Shown: in pieces, positions 63,459-64,000 of the stretch
How positions within the stretch are numbered: the first letter of the stretch is position 1
Layout of the letters: every line of letters begins with the position of its first letter
Origin: Pontixanthobacter aquaemixtae
GTDB taxonomy: Bacteria; Pseudomonadota; Alphaproteobacteria; Sphingomonadales; Sphingomonadaceae
Assembly (NCBI RefSeq): GCF_009827395.1
Contig: NZ_WTYX01000001.1
Span: forward strand, 1,555,722 to 1,619,721
DNA length: 64,000 nt
Direction of reading: 5' to 3'
Position numbers and translations under genes: made by a program
The notes under the pieces: generated by a model
Database searches by the model: none
Seen by the model: only the letters and a program-made list of their open reading frames with translations
Told to the model about the DNA's origin: nothing

Positions 63459-64000
63459 TCAGCTGAGCGCGTAATCGCTCACGAACTGGTTGGTCTTGCG
63501 CTCTTGGCCAAAAGTGCTGGTCGGGCCGTGGCCTGGAATGAAAGTCACGTCCCCGCCCAGCGGCCATAGCTTTTGCGTGATCGCATCGATCAGATCCTGA
63601 TGGTTGCCCATCGGGAAATCGGTGCGCCCGATTGACCCTTGAAACAGCACGTCGCCGACAATCGCGAATTTGCTCGGCCCGTGGAAAAACACCAAATGTC
63701 CTGGCGTATGGCCGGGGCAATGGATGACGTTGAGCGTGAGCTCACCCACCGTCACCGTATCGCCATCCTCCAGCCAGCGATCCGGCTCGAACACTTCGCC
63801 GCGAATGCCGTATTTCGCGCCGTCTTCGTCGAGCCGCGAAATCCAGAAACGGTCCGCCTCATGCGGGCCTTCGATTTGCACGCCCATTTCCTTGGCGAGA
63901 ATTCCGCTTTCGCCGCAATGGTCGATATGGCCATGGGTTATGAGGATTTTCTCCAGCTCGACGCCGGATTTTTTCAGACCGGCTTTAAGTTTGTCGAGAT
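63459..64000 (-). CDS. MBL-fold metallo-hydrolase, glyoxalase II-like (5' end outside window)
   Basis: The frame is open to the window edge, so at least 180 C-terminal residues are visible. ILITHGHIDHCGESG is the metal-binding THxHxDH motif, with the later ligands in VIHCPGHTPGHLVFF and GDVLFQGSIGRTDFP (Asp) and FIPGHGPTSTFGQE (His). This is the YcbL/GloB-like subgroup that hydrolyses thioesters such as S-lactoylglutathione. It converges on the MAPEG gene. Confidence 0.9.
   Translation of the reverse strand, partial: LDKLKAGLKKSGVELEKILITHGHIDHCGESGILAKEMGVQIEGPHEADRFWISRLDEDGAKYGIRGEVFEPDRWLEDGDTVTVGELTLNVIHCPGHTPGHLVFFHGPSKFAIVGDVLFQGSIGRTDFPMGNHQDLIDAITQKLWPLGGDVTFIPGHGPTSTFGQERKTNQFVSDYALS

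Overview
The window looks like ordinary chromosome of an alphaproteobacterium, most likely Sphingomonadales and probably the Erythrobacteraceae. The reasons are the high G+C content, the gene order rimI-mucR-fur-plsC-miaB-phoH-ybeY-corC, the order rpmF-plsX-fabH-ihfA-merR, the mutY-dciA-DsbA-DsbA-smc block, and families common in this order (MucR, DUF6628-like, DUF1489, YghU-type GST). The assignment is inference from gene content. There is no prophage, insertion sequence, CRISPR array or rRNA operon. The only tRNA is tRNA-Gln(UUG) at 24224-24298. Both ends of the window cut genes: an unidentified C-terminus at 1-306 and a metallo-beta-lactamase-fold hydrolase at 63459-64000.

Layout. 0-8 kb: SulP anion transporter, DUF885 peptidase-like protein, a small protein behind a probable Fur box, and a minus-strand run metZ / FkbM methyltransferase / HCCA isomerase. 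8-13 kb: a protein mannosyltransferase-like enzyme facing a run recO-leuB-DPM1/GtrA fusion-DUF2238. The polyprenyl-phosphate-sugar synthase and the PMT could form a protein or lipid glycosylation route. 13-17.5 kb: ubiK, tspO, tlyA, a lipoprotein and ilvE, with two copies of a REP-like repeat and a small transcript whose ribosome-binding site matches the 16S rRNA tail over about 15 nt. 17.5-25 kb: LysR/pirin/azoR/DoxX redox cluster, NAD synthetase with an in-frame N-terminal HTH segment and a palindromic operator, YghU GST, tRNA-Gln. 25-33 kb: DUF1499, retropepsin-like protease, an unusual pair (divergent aromatic-amino-acid-lyase homologue plus a C-terminally anchored membrane protein), DAHP synthase, and a large M16 peptidase.

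33-48 kb: Nfu, nitroreductase, tsaB-rimI, mucR, fur, plsC, miaB, phoH, ybeY, corC, a LysR regulator, a lipase-like lipoprotein, ppiB, mgtE, DUF1489 and an OmpA-domain protein. 48-56 kb: a lower-GC orphan secreted protein, a minus operon of serine hydrolase / nudC / FrnE-type DsbA, then mutY, dciA and two exported DsbA-like thioredoxin-fold proteins leading to smc. 56-64 kb: smc, merR, ihfA, fabH, plsX, rpmF, MAPEG protein and the partial MBL hydrolase.

Most of the content is housekeeping. The points most worth a second look are: the HAL/PAL-family protein at 26060-27457, whose MIO tripeptide reads Ser-Cys-Gly and whose catalytic Tyr is replaced, with its overlapping membrane partner; the 15-nt anti-16S match in front of a 19-codon ORF and a terminator at 15.9-16.1 kb; the HTH-NadE in-frame arrangement; the Fur-box-controlled small protein at 3.8 kb; and several families of intergenic palindromic repeats.
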